Part shown: positions 45,595 to 52,477 of the stretch, one piece after another
Layout: each line of letters opens with the position of its first letter
Numbering within the stretch: position 1 is the first letter of the stretch
From: Bacteroidia bacterium
GTDB lineage: Bacteria > Bacteroidota > Bacteroidia > Cytophagales > Cyclobacteriaceae
Direction of reading: 5' to 3'
DNA length: 64,000 nt
Assembly (NCBI GenBank): GCA_030425425.1
Contig: JAUIAO010000001.1
Location: forward strand, 124,001-188,000
Position numbers and translations under genes: made by a program
The notes under the pieces: generated by a model
The model's database searches: none
Told to the model about the DNA's origin: nothing
Seen by the model: only the letters and a program-made list of their open reading frames with translations

Positions 45595-45634
45595 AAAAAG
45601 GTGGCGTGCTTTTCGAAAAAGATGGCGTGCTTTT
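45574..45634 (+). repeat. three tandem 21-bp units of aaaaagNNggcgtgctttt
   Basis: The 3' arm of the HU terminator is the first of three tandem units, at 45574-45592, 45595-45613 and 45616-45634, each spaced exactly 21 bases and differing almost only in the two bases before ggcgtgc. Only the first has a complementary upstream partner. Confidence 0.75.
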
Positions 45635-45684
45635 GGGGAGGTGGTGCAGAGGGGTGGAGTGTTATGATTTAATTCACTAATCAT

Positions 45685-46392
45685 CTACTGAGAAAAACCT
45701 AATAATCTGCCAATAAGGATCACCAGAAAAAGTGTCGTCACGGTGCTCTCCAGGATAGCCAGCATTTTGATAGTTTCTGAGGTTTCCGTGATCAAAGGAT
45801 CAAAACCCGAAAGCACATTCAGGCTATAAATCATTCCGTAGATATACACTTCCATTGGGTGCATCAGTGTGAGTCCCAGGGCATCCGGATATATGATCAG
45901 GATAATGGAATAGAATGAAGCGAATGTGGTTCCGATGATGAAATATACGCATACTGAGGCCCACAAGCGTTCGATGATGTGGTTACTTTCCAGAAATAAA
46001 TTGAAGCTTAATCGATATACCACAATGATGAGTGCGGATGCCAGCAGCAGGGAGGAGCCAAGACCCAGATAAAAGGTGAGCGCTTCAGAAAATATGACGG
46101 ATAGGACTCTTAAGATAATAGCAGACAAAAGTATGACCACAATGGTACGGGTCATGGTACGGCCATGATCCAGTGCAGCAATTACCCGAATGGCCAAAAT
46201 CATCATGGCCAACATACTAGGGGCGAAAACAGGTATCAAATAGCTGATGTAATCTGCCCCAAAGGATTCTTTCAACATGCTGCGAACTACCGTAATCACC
46301 AGCATCAATACAAAAAAACCGATGGTTAAATCTCTATAAGCATTCTGAATGTTAGGTTGCTCTGGCTGAGCATAGCGGTTGTGATTTTCCAT
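45685..46392 (-). CDS. potassium-channel-fold membrane protein with degenerate selectivity filter
   Basis: About 235 residues from the ATG at 46392 (a TTG six codons upstream is in frame). Six hydrophobic helices. The last part has the pore-helix/filter/inner-helix layout of two-pore-domain-type bacterial potassium channels: YGMIYSLNVLSGFDPLITET followed by IKMLAILESTVTTLFLVILIGRLLG. In true channels the filter reads TxGYGD; here the aligned residues read VLSGFD. Known relatives have RIWASIxVYFLIG-like helices upstream, as here. The protein probably no longer conducts potassium selectively. Confidence 0.65.
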   Translation of the reverse strand: MENHNRYAQPEQPNIQNAYRDLTIGFFVLMLVITVVRSMLKESFGADYISYLIPVFAPSMLAMMILAIRVIAALDHGRTMTRTIVVILLSAIILRVLSVIFSEALTFYLGLGSSLLLASALIIVVYRLSFNLFLESNHIIERLWASVCVYFIIGTTFASFYSIILIIYPDALGLTLMHPMEVYIYGMIYSLNVLSGFDPLITETSETIKMLAILESTVTTLFLVILIGRLLGFSQ

Positions 46393-46691
46393 GGTGGAGA
46401 AGTTAACCAATTTTATATAGTTCTGTTTTCATACAGCTTTTCTATTGGCCTGTTCCGTTGTGTATTGGGGTTAATGTAGCTTTCTCGCGCGGGTAGATGT
46501 TCGTGGCGGGAATTATAGTTTAGGGAAGGACGGCCAGTCTTGGCCTTTTGGCATCAATCAAAAGCAATCACAATATTTCTTAGCAGTACGAGCACTCTTT
46601 AAGCTTTTTTGAGAGCGGGGTAGAGGGTGGGTAAAAGGTGAATGTGTGCGGTAATATTTGATGATATTTATGTCAATTGTAAATTGCTCAC

Positions 46692-47435
46692 TTGTCAAAT
46701 TTTTATGAGAATCCTGTTGTCATTGAGGTTGAAGGGTATGAGATATATTTTACTCGTTTTTCAGATTCAATTTTAAGTGATCACTTCAAAGAAGCTACTG
46801 ATGATTTAGAATATGTTCTTGATGGATTTCATATATCTGAAAACCAAATCGTAGAAGGAGGTGGTGGACTAAGCTCAATAACTCAGAACCTAAGGGACAG
46901 GTTGTATGAAAAAGGATGGAATAAAATCAACATTAAAAGTGAGCAACGAGTTAGAGAAAGAGTGCTGTCTTCAGAAAGTCATGAAATTGATCATTACAAA
47001 GAATTTGAGAAAAGAAACATTGGGTTAGAAATTGAATGAAATAATAAAGATCCTTTTTTTGATAGAGATCTCGAAAATTTTAGAAAGTTGCACCAATTAG
47101 GCGAACTCACTATGGGTATAATAATATCCCGAGGGGAAACTCTTCAAAAGGAGTTACTAAATGTTTTTCACAGATTTTTAATCTCATTAAGACCTGAGAA
47201 AATTGAAGAAATATCAGAACATATAAGTCTCTCAGTAAAAGATCAAGTAATCATTAAAAGAATGCTTATTGATACAGATGTTAATACTTACATGGCTATA
47301 GCAAGGAAAATATACACTTCAAAATTTGGGAGTACTACGACACACATGGATAAGCTCCATTTAAGAATCAATAGAGGCGTTGGAAACCCATGTCCATTAA
47401 TCATGATCGGAATAGGAAAAGATCGACTGACTTAG
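46692..47435 (+). pseudogene. BglII-superfamily restriction endonuclease interrupted by one in-frame TGA
   Basis: One continuous frame of 248 codons, opening with TTG at 46692 and broken only by TGA at 47037-47039. The product before the stop ends IDHYKEFEKRNIGLEIE; after the stop it continues NNKDPFFDRDLENFRKLHQLG and, further on, GIIISRG and TTHMDKL. Together these reproduce a PD-(D/E)xK endonuclease in which the stop replaces the Trp of an EIEWNNKDPFFDRDL block. The catalytic Asp (IDHYK) and Glu-x-Glu (EIE) lie just before the stop, so the truncated 115-residue product lacks half of the core. No other frameshift or stop is seen, so the lesion is recent or a sequence error. It precedes the controller gene of the locus. 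Confidence 0.75.
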
Positions 47436-47501
47436 GTGTTTGATGAATTTTGGGTTGATAAATTTTGTCAAATTATTTTTTATCAACATATTTACCATCA
47501 A

Positions 47502-47837
47502 ATGGAATCTTTAGGTACACACATTAGAAGACTGAGAGAAGAGGCCGAATGGCCGCAAAGAAAACTCGCATATGAATTTGACATTGATGTCTCAGTCTTG
47601 AGTAGAATTGAGAATGATAATAAGTTTCCAAAGAAGCGGGTTGATGAAATCATCAAAAAAGTGGCCGAGCTGTTCAACGAGTCAGAAGTTGAATTAAAAA
47701 AAATGCTGCTCAGTGATGAAATTTCTGAACTGCTTCTTTATGAGGAACAGTTCGAAGAAATTTTGAAGGTCTCTGAAGCAAAAGTTCAGTACGGTCGTCA
47801 AAAAAAATCTGTACAATCAAATCTCAATTTTAAATGA
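47502..47837 (+). CDS. small XRE-family controller protein of RM locus
   Basis: 111 residues from the ATG at 47502 (MESLGTHIRRLREEAEW); the frame stays open further upstream without homology. Cro/CI-type helix-turn-helix (QRKLAYEFDIDVSVLSRIENDNKFPKKRVDEI) at about residues 15-50, followed by an acidic helical tail. It overlaps the methyltransferase start by an ATGA, as is typical for restriction-modification C proteins. Likely a timing regulator of methylase and nuclease. Confidence 0.82.
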   Translation: MESLGTHIRRLREEAEWPQRKLAYEFDIDVSVLSRIENDNKFPKKRVDEIIKKVAELFNESEVELKKMLLSDEISELLLYEEQFEEILKVSEAKVQYGRQKKSVQSNLNFK

Positions 47838-49471
47838 AAGCAATCGACCTCTATAGTGGAATCGGTGGATGGACTCTTGGCCTAAAAATGGCTGGAATTG
47901 AAGTTATTTCATCATATGAATGGTGGAAAGACGCAAACGACACACACAACAAAAATTTTGGGACAAATCACAAAGAAAAAGATATCCGTAAGTTGGATTT
48001 ACAATCTGATCTGCCAGCTCCTGAGAACGTGGATTTTGTTGTTGGTAGCCCACCTTGCACACAATTTTCTTTTGCTAATCGTGGTGGAAATGGAGATTTG
48101 GCTGATGGATTAATCGACATTCACAAATTCTTAGAAGTGGTTGATTACCTAAAGCCTAAGTATTGGGCTATGGAGAATGTACCTAGAGTTGCAGGTATAT
48201 TAAGATCAGAAATTCAAGAGAGTGGAGCTCTATCCAAATTTAAGCATCTGTTTGATGGAGAATATGGTACTATAGAAGTTTATGACTCAAGTGAATTTGG
48301 GGTTGCTCAAAACCGGAAAAGAATGATTGCTGGTAGGTTTCCAAGAAATCTATTTGAATCTTATCGGCAGACAACCCCTGAAAGACATCTAGGAGATATT
48401 ATTGATTCTCTTAATGGTGATGACGTAGTAGATCCTAATTACGATCACTCAATATCTAACCTCACAGATCATATTTATGAATCATTACTAACAGATGAGG
48501 AAATGAGGATGAATCATGATGCTAAGGCTTATCATCCTGTGTACAATAAAATGTCATTTCCTGATAGATTAGATAGACCTTCGAGAACTGTTACGGCACT
48601 ATGTACCAGAGTTTCAAGAGAGAGTATCATTGTTCCCGAAGGTAGAGGTTTCCGAAGATTAACAGTAAGAGAAAGAGGATGTATACAATCATTTCCAGCC
48701 GATTATCAATTCTATAGCAATTCATATGGTGGAAAATTAAAGATGATTGGAAATGCTGTTCCACCTATGCTTACATACTATTTAGCGAAGAGTATGCTCG
48801 AAACACCACTGGAAGATATTAAGCCTCCTAAGAGTGAAAAACGGATTGTGGATAATTTCAATAATCTCCCAAAGTTCTTCGAGCCAGACTTACAGGGGAG
48901 TAAATTTTCTTGGAGTCGCTCTTTCTGGTTAGCGATACCAGGATTAAGATTTGGTAGTGGAGTGAGATTCGAACTACGGAATGTGAGTAATAAGGAGATT
49001 GAAAAAACCTTTTGGTGGATCAATTTTCATTATGGAAACTCAAAAAAAATTAAGCAGCTTTCGCTTGAGAAAGAGAGATTTAGTGTGGTGTGGGAATCCC
49101 TAATTCTATTGGATGTTGACCTTGAAGGTAAAATAAGTGACTACATCAAATTTGTTGAGACAATCGATGTTGATGGGCTTCAACAAAATTGGACTAACAA
49201 AGATCGTAGTAAGAATAGTCCAATATGGTTAGTAGATAGTATAGGGGAGTTTGCAGATGATTTAATCAATACGCTAAAAGGGACTTACTCGGATAAACAC
49301 GAGAAACTAGCAGAACTTACTCAGATAATTCTTAGAAATGGTAACGGAGAGCTTGATAATAAGAAGTTGGTCGATTTTCCAGAAGTTGTACTAACAGGGA
49401 TAATGATAGGTTCAATTTTTAATGTTCTAATGACAGGAGAGCAAATTGATTTAAGTACTGTCGAAGCTTAA
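47834..49471 (+). CDS. DNA (cytosine-5) methyltransferase with extra C-terminal domain
   Basis: 545 residues. Residues 1-315 are a complete C5 methyltransferase: motif I DLYSGIGGWTLG, motif IV GSPPCTQFS (catalytic Cys75), motif VI MENVPR, motif VIII GVAQNRKRM, motif IX RRLTVRERGCIQSFP and motif X MIGNAVPPMLTYYLAKSM. The target-recognition region sits between VIII and IX. Residues about 320-545 form an extra domain with no recognised family (FKFSWSR-type strands, then helices EFADDLINTLKGTY), unusual for a stand-alone modification enzyme. It lies between the controller and the BstYI-like nuclease and presumably protects the same site. Confidence 0.87.
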   Translation: MKAIDLYSGIGGWTLGLKMAGIEVISSYEWWKDANDTHNKNFGTNHKEKDIRKLDLQSDLPAPENVDFVVGSPPCTQFSFANRGGNGDLADGLIDIHKFLEVVDYLKPKYWAMENVPRVAGILRSEIQESGALSKFKHLFDGEYGTIEVYDSSEFGVAQNRKRMIAGRFPRNLFESYRQTTPERHLGDIIDSLNGDDVVDPNYDHSISNLTDHIYESLLTDEEMRMNHDAKAYHPVYNKMSFPDRLDRPSRTVTALCTRVSRESIIVPEGRGFRRLTVRERGCIQSFPADYQFYSNSYGGKLKMIGNAVPPMLTYYLAKSMLETPLEDIKPPKSEKRIVDNFNNLPKFFEPDLQGSKFSWSRSFWLAIPGLRFGSGVRFELRNVSNKEIEKTFWWINFHYGNSKKIKQLSLEKERFSVVWESLILLDVDLEGKISDYIKFVETIDVDGLQQNWTNKDRSKNSPIWLVDSIGEFADDLINTLKGTYSDKHEKLAELTQIILRNGNGELDNKKLVDFPEVVLTGIMIGSIFNVLMTGEQIDLSTVEA

Positions 49472-49475
49472 GTAT

Positions 49476-50087
49476 ATGAAAATAGGAGCGATTTATTCCC
49501 ATTTAAATGGATTTGAATGGATTCAATATCATCAAAAAGGGCTGTGGGATGAGATCATCGCAGTTATAAATTCAATTGATGCTGAAGAATTTAGAACCAA
49601 GGTTAGTAAGGAGAAGACAATGAAGGGCAAAAAGCTTTTCAGTCCCATTGACCTAAACAAGAAATTTGAAAAAGAACTTGATGTATTAGGTTGGTCTGAA
49701 AGTCGAACATCATACTGGGTTACTGACGATTACGATCTAATCACAAAGACACTTCATCTACCTGCCGAAGATCAAAAAACTTTGATTGAGAAAGAGGGAA
49801 AAACAGCTATTAGATCATATAATCAAACTGATTTTATGAAAAACAGAATAGCGATTGAAGTGCAATTTGGTAAGTATAGCTTCATAGCATACGATCTTTT
49901 CGTGAAACATCTTGCATTTTATGTTGGTAATTCAATTGAGGTTGGGATCGAAATCCTTCCAATGAAATCAATGCAATCCGAAATGTCATCAGGACCTGGG
50001 TATTACGAAGGAGCCATTTATGATCTTGCTAGACAAGGTCGTGGTGTTCCAGCAGTTCCACTAGTGTTAATTGGTATTGAACCTTAA
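49476..50087 (+). CDS. type II restriction endonuclease, BstYI/BglII family
   Basis: 203 residues, the same length I recall for BstYI, and similar throughout: IYSHLNGFEWIQYHQ, SIDAEEFRTKVSKEKT, then NQTDF-MKNRIAIEVQFGKYSF with catalytic Asp119, Glu128 and Gln130, YDLFVKHLAFYVG, EILPMKSMQSEMSSG, and RQGRGVPAVPLVLIGI at the C-terminus. BstYI recognises RGATCY; this enzyme probably cuts the same or a nested GATC-containing site. It begins four bases after the methyltransferase stop and completes the RM locus. Confidence 0.92.
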   Translation: MKIGAIYSHLNGFEWIQYHQKGLWDEIIAVINSIDAEEFRTKVSKEKTMKGKKLFSPIDLNKKFEKELDVLGWSESRTSYWVTDDYDLITKTLHLPAEDQKTLIEKEGKTAIRSYNQTDFMKNRIAIEVQFGKYSFIAYDLFVKHLAFYVGNSIEVGIEILPMKSMQSEMSSGPGYYEGAIYDLARQGRGVPAVPLVLIGIEP

Positions 50088-50134
50088 TATTATGTTAAGT
50101 AGAATCCAATCTACGACCAGACGGTGGGCAAGGA

Positions 50135-50963
50135 CTAGCCGTCCGCACTGAATACCGATGATGTGGTAAGTGTGTGTTGGGAGTGATTCTTTTACTCATA
50201 CGCACAGGGCATGCCGCACAGACCCCTCGTGAATCTCACTGCGTTCGATTTGTCCTAGATTTTATTTCTGTGCGGTCGCCAAAATTACGTGTTGGCCTTG
50301 TGGGATAGCTGGATTGATTTTGGCTTGATTTCTTTGTTTACTTTCTTCATCTAAGGAAGAAAGTAAAAGCCTAGCGGCTTGAGTGGGATTGAACGTTCAG
50401 AAATGATCTGGTAGATCATTTTAGTGAGAGGCCAGCTTGAAGCGCAGGACGAACACAGACTAGGCGTCCCCGATAAAAGACAAATGACCTGTGACTAGCC
50501 GTCCGCGAGCTAGTCTGATTCTGCTAGGAACTTTAAAGAGATTCACTAGCCGTTCGCCCGGAAATCCGCTGCGCTACTTCCGGAATGACGTACTGGTGGT
50601 GAGCTGTGCCAACCTAGCCGGTCGCAAACAGAGCGTTGGCTGGCAAGGCTGCGTACCCCGGTGTTCACAGGCAAAGTCCCGAGCCGCGTAGGCTAATCGC
50701 TGAGAAATGCGAAGCATTCGTCAGGCTCCATTGAAATTAATTTCTAACGCCTGACAATCGCGTATTTGAAAACGAATTGAACAATTACTTAAATAATGAA
50801 ATTTTGAACGATAAGCTTTGCTTGAGATTCTCTTGCATAGGGCTTATCACTGAGCCTTAGCTCACAAGCGCGTGGGAAATATATAAGCATGGGCGCACGG
50901 CTAGTGATTCGTGTGAGGGACTGGCCGTCCGCAATCTGGATTTGTTTTAACGCACCCGGCTAG
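50135..50963. repeat. dispersed 12-bp CTAGCCGTCCGC repeat family
   Basis: Copies on the plus strand: 50135 (exact), 50460 (CTAGGCGTCCCC), 50495 (exact), 50546 (CTAGCCGTTCGC), 50614 (CTAGCCGGTCGC) and 50921 (CTGGCCGTCCGC). Copies on the minus strand: 50893-50904 (CTAGCCGTGCGC) and 50952-50963 (CTAGCCGGGTGC). The spacing is irregular. No coding capacity between them is convincing. GC-rich relative to the flanks. Confidence 0.7.
50337..50421 (+). repeat. run of three adjacent hairpins
   Basis: Stem 1: TTTACTTTCTTC (50337-50348) with GAAGAAAGTAAA (50356-50367), 12 bp perfect. Stem 2: AAGCC-TAGC-GGCTT (50367-50380). Stem 3: AAATGATCT-ggt-AGATCATTT (50401-50421), 9 bp perfect. Three compact stems in 85 bases look like structured RNA or the folded end of a repetitive element. 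Confidence 0.65.
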
Positions 50964-50964
50964 G

Positions 50965-51008
50965 TATAAAATCAGTTATCATACTGACCTCCGATAACTG
51001 ATTTTATA
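50965..51008. repeat. 16-bp perfect inverted repeat
   Basis: TATAAAATCAGTTATC (50965-50980) pairs with GATAACTGATTTTATA (50993-51008) around a 12-base loop. There is no T-tract, so it is not an ordinary terminator. It immediately follows the last dodecamer copy and precedes the GIY-YIG remnant. Confidence 0.75.
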
Positions 51009-51083
51009 TTAATCAGCAAGCTGATCGCAAATCCATAGCAATATTACCCGATGGAATAAATTCAAATCATTATATTTCAATTA

Positions 51084-51239
51084 TGTACTATTAAATCCAG
51101 ACGGCCATTGAAGTTGATTTATTATGAATGTTGTATTGAACAATGGGACGCTATCAAAAGAGAAAAGTATTTCAAAACTCATTATGGCCGTATGTTTCTC
51201 AAAAAGAGATTAACAACTTGGTTTAAGTCTATCAACTGA
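51084..51239 (+). pseudogene. 3' remnant of a GIY-YIG nuclease gene (UPF0213 type)
   Basis: An open frame of about 50 codons ending in TGA at 51237-51239. It encodes SRRPLKLIYYECCIEQWDA, then IKREKYFKTHYGRMFLKKRL and TTWFKSIN. This is the recognisable C-terminal half of the small GIY-YIG nucleases common in Bacteroidota (consensus ...RPLELIYYEA...A..REKYLKT.YGKRYLKNRL...). The GIY-YIG N-terminus is missing upstream of about 51084, so the gene is a truncated relic. Confidence 0.7.
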
Positions 51240-51624
51240 TTCACCGTATTCCATACGGTTGTTATATAATTTATATTATGTTAAGTATCAATCTAAAGTA
51301 CCTACCTATCGCTGAATCTTTGAAATCTATAACTCCCTGATTACGAATGATTCAAACCACACTAACTACAGTCACTATTCAGTTCAACAAAATATGAAAC
51401 CGAGTAAGCAGTCATACAAAAATGAAGTGATTGATCAGTGGCCTATTGCCTGGAAATTTTCAGTATTGATCATTGATGTTCTTTGAGGCAGGATACAAAC
51501 TCAGTGATCATCATCAATGTATATGTACCACCTACGATACTTGTAGATTTATCAGACTATTGAAAATCCTATTTGAGCAAGGCTGATTGATTTGACTTGT
51601 CTTAGTGTGACTGATTACCGAAGA
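51240..51624. other. intergenic, no gene seen
   Basis: A small palindrome ACCGTAT-tcc-ATACGGT at 51243-51259 directly follows the GIY-YIG remnant. The rest is AT-rich. A 30-codon frame from ATG 51394 to TGA 51484 has no recognised similarity and is not called. The 3' end of the response regulator gene begins at 51625. Confidence 0.45.
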
Positions 51625-52263
51625 TTAATAAAAAAGATCATCGAAAAGTTTCTCACGAATGGCATATTTCACCAAACCGGCTATGTTTTTAGATCCGGTC
51701 TTTTCCATGATGTTGTGCTTGTGAGCTTCCACAGTGCGCTGGCTGATGAACAGTTCATCGGCAATTTCCTGATTCGTTTTTTCTTTGAAGATCAGCTCCA
51801 AAATCTGGAGTTCTCGTTTGGTCAGTTCAGCTCGCTTATGTGGTACTTTTTTGTCCATCAGGCTCGTGATGATCGTCTCGGTGACGGCCTTGGAATAATA
51901 CGTTTCCCCATTCATCACTTTGTCTATGGCCAGCATCAGCTCTGAGCTGTCACCTTCTTTCAGCACATACGCATTGGCACCAGCCTTGATCATTTTTTTG
52001 ATAGACACAGAATCATCCATCATCGATAGCGCTACGATTTTGACATCCTGATTTTCTTCTTTGATTTTCTCTACCAATTGGATGCCGTCCATTTTTGGCA
52101 TGTTGATGTCTGTCAGGATCAAATCGATTGATTCAGATTTAAAAAGATTGAGTGCCTCTATCCCATTATTGGCCTGTATGATTTCTGCTTCCAGTTCCTC
52201 TTCCAGAAATTTGCTGAGCACATTTCTGATAATCTTGTGGTCGTCTGCTAAGAGGATTTTCAT
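51625..52263 (-). CDS. NarL/FixJ (LuxR-type) response regulator
   Basis: 212 residues. Receiver domain (about 1-120) with acidic pair DDH at 7-9, phosphoacceptor Asp52 in LILTDINMPKMDG, and Lys in YVLKEGD. LuxR helix-turn-helix (about 145-205): LTKRELQILELIFKEKTNQEIADELFISQRTVEAHKHNIMEKTG. It is divergent from the giant histidine kinase and almost certainly its partner. Confidence 0.92.
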   Translation of the reverse strand: MKILLADDHKIIRNVLSKFLEEELEAEIIQANNGIEALNLFKSESIDLILTDINMPKMDGIQLVEKIKEENQDVKIVALSMMDDSVSIKKMIKAGANAYVLKEGDSSELMLAIDKVMNGETYYSKAVTETIITSLMDKKVPHKRAELTKRELQILELIFKEKTNQEIADELFISQRTVEAHKHNIMEKTGSKNIAGLVKYAIREKLFDDLFY

Positions 52264-52477
52264 TGCTTATGTAACTTAAATAACTAAGGTTGATATTAAT
52301 GATGGATAATCAAAGCGTCCAACTTTAATTTTTAATCAGTGTAGTCAAGATTAAGTAAAATACTTAAAATAACCTATTCCAGATTTAGGTAAATCTCTCA
52401 TAAAACAGACTCCCAAATCGGATTAATTTGTATAAAACCAGTTAGCCTAAATTCCATGGTCCAAAGGTATTTTCATT

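Larger units (their letters stand above)
50087..51287. repeat. 15-bp direct repeat bracketing the non-coding island
   Basis: ATATTATGTTAAGTA occurs at 50087-50101, starting on the last base of the nuclease stop codon, and again exactly at 51273-51287. The next bases remain partly similar (AATCT follows within a few bases in both). The enclosed about 1.2 kb contains the dodecamer repeats, hairpins and a GIY-YIG remnant. Could be insertion or recombination ends. Confidence 0.6.

Noticed and set aside
47037-47039. TGA as selenocysteine or programmed readthrough
   Set aside because: Intact relatives have Trp (TGG) at this position, no SECIS-like hairpin is evident directly after it, and selenocysteine has no role in this nuclease fold. 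Nonsense mutation or sequence error is simpler.
50491-50691. 66-codon open frame inside the repeat patch
   Set aside because: It runs through two dodecamer copies, has an unnatural Arg/Ser-rich composition and no recognisable family; most likely chance.
50700-50790. Integron attC site suggested by a TCTAACGCCTGACA-like string
   Set aside because: No matching GTTRRRY/RYYYAAC pair with proper palindromic arms and no integrase gene in the window.
50135-50963. CRISPR array
   Set aside because: The repeated 12-mers are short, irregularly spaced, in both orientations and mutated; no spacers of constant length and no cas genes nearby.
51394-51486. 30-codon open frame from ATG 51394
   Set aside because: No similarity recognised, no promoter or ribosome site, and it sits in decayed DNA.
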